Shown piece after piece: positions 13,579 to 13,588 of a stretch of DNA of 13,588 nt. The DNA comes from JBLNDG01 sp050261415. GTDB lineage: Bacteria > Bacillota > Clostridia > Lutisporales > Lutisporaceae. The DNA is taken from NCBI GenBank assembly GCA_050261415.1, contig JBLNDG010000217.1, forward strand, positions 1-13,588. Direction: 5' to 3'. Each line of letters opens with the position of its first letter. The stretch's first letter is position 1. The notes under the pieces are model-generated. The model made no database searches. It was not told the DNA's origin and was given only the letters and a program-made list of their open reading frames with translations. The translations under genes and the position numbers were made by a program.

Positions 13579-13588
13579 GGTATTGCTT

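Overview
The window looks like chromosomal DNA of a low-GC, anaerobic member of the Clostridia (Bacillota). Evidence for this is the T-box leaders, strong AGGAGG-type ribosome binding sites, a consensus sigma-A promoter, an acyl-CoA dehydrogenase/Etf cluster of the electron-bifurcating kind with a ferredoxin-fused EtfA, and close matches to Bacillota-type families throughout. I see no tRNA, rRNA, CRISPR array, transposase or phage gene.

Layout. (1) 1-1013, minus strand: a membrane-anchored DUF3810 protein with an HEMAH zinc-protease-like motif, cut by the left window edge. (2) 1132-2859, plus strand: a perfect consensus promoter (TTGACA-N17-TATAAT), then two nearly identical T-box leaders in tandem, each with its own terminator, then a gene for a short form of the LOR/SDH-type (AgrE/ArgZ C-terminal) ornithine cyclodeaminase family. 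The specifier reads as CCC (Pro), which fits an enzyme that makes proline from ornithine. (3) 2860-6373, plus: a regulatory region with two palindromes, one close to a Rex operator, then bcd-etfB-etfA with two [4Fe-4S] motifs on EtfA. (4) 6370-8341, minus: a GNAT acetyltransferase resembling the acetyltransferase-like domain of O-GlcNAcases, followed by a membrane-anchored PIG-L-type deacetylase. The deacetylase and etfA converge and overlap by 4 bases inside a perfect 11-bp inverted repeat. (5) 8537-9405, plus: a single two-domain GNAT gene with its own promoter and terminator. (6) 9417-13578, plus: a cdaR-type regulator, a type II glycerate kinase and a GntP-family permease. This looks like a self-contained glycerate (or related sugar-acid) uptake module.

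The least expected structure is a 61-bp direct repeat (60/61 identical) at 9417-9477 and 13518-13578, bracketing the cdaR-glxK-gntP module. Each copy folds into two hairpins. The second encloses a Shine-Dalgarno-like sequence and an ATG that opens a tiny ORF (MPPSFY...), and it has competing alternative pairings. I do not recognise it as a named element. It could be a mobile or repeated intergenic element, or a repeated cis-regulatory leader. The other points worth following are the tandem proline T-boxes, the Rex-like site before bcd, the bcd-etfBA set without crt/hbd/thl in view, and the hairpin embedded in two convergent coding ends.

All identifications come from reading the sequence and from family knowledge. 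No alignment, folding program or database search was run.
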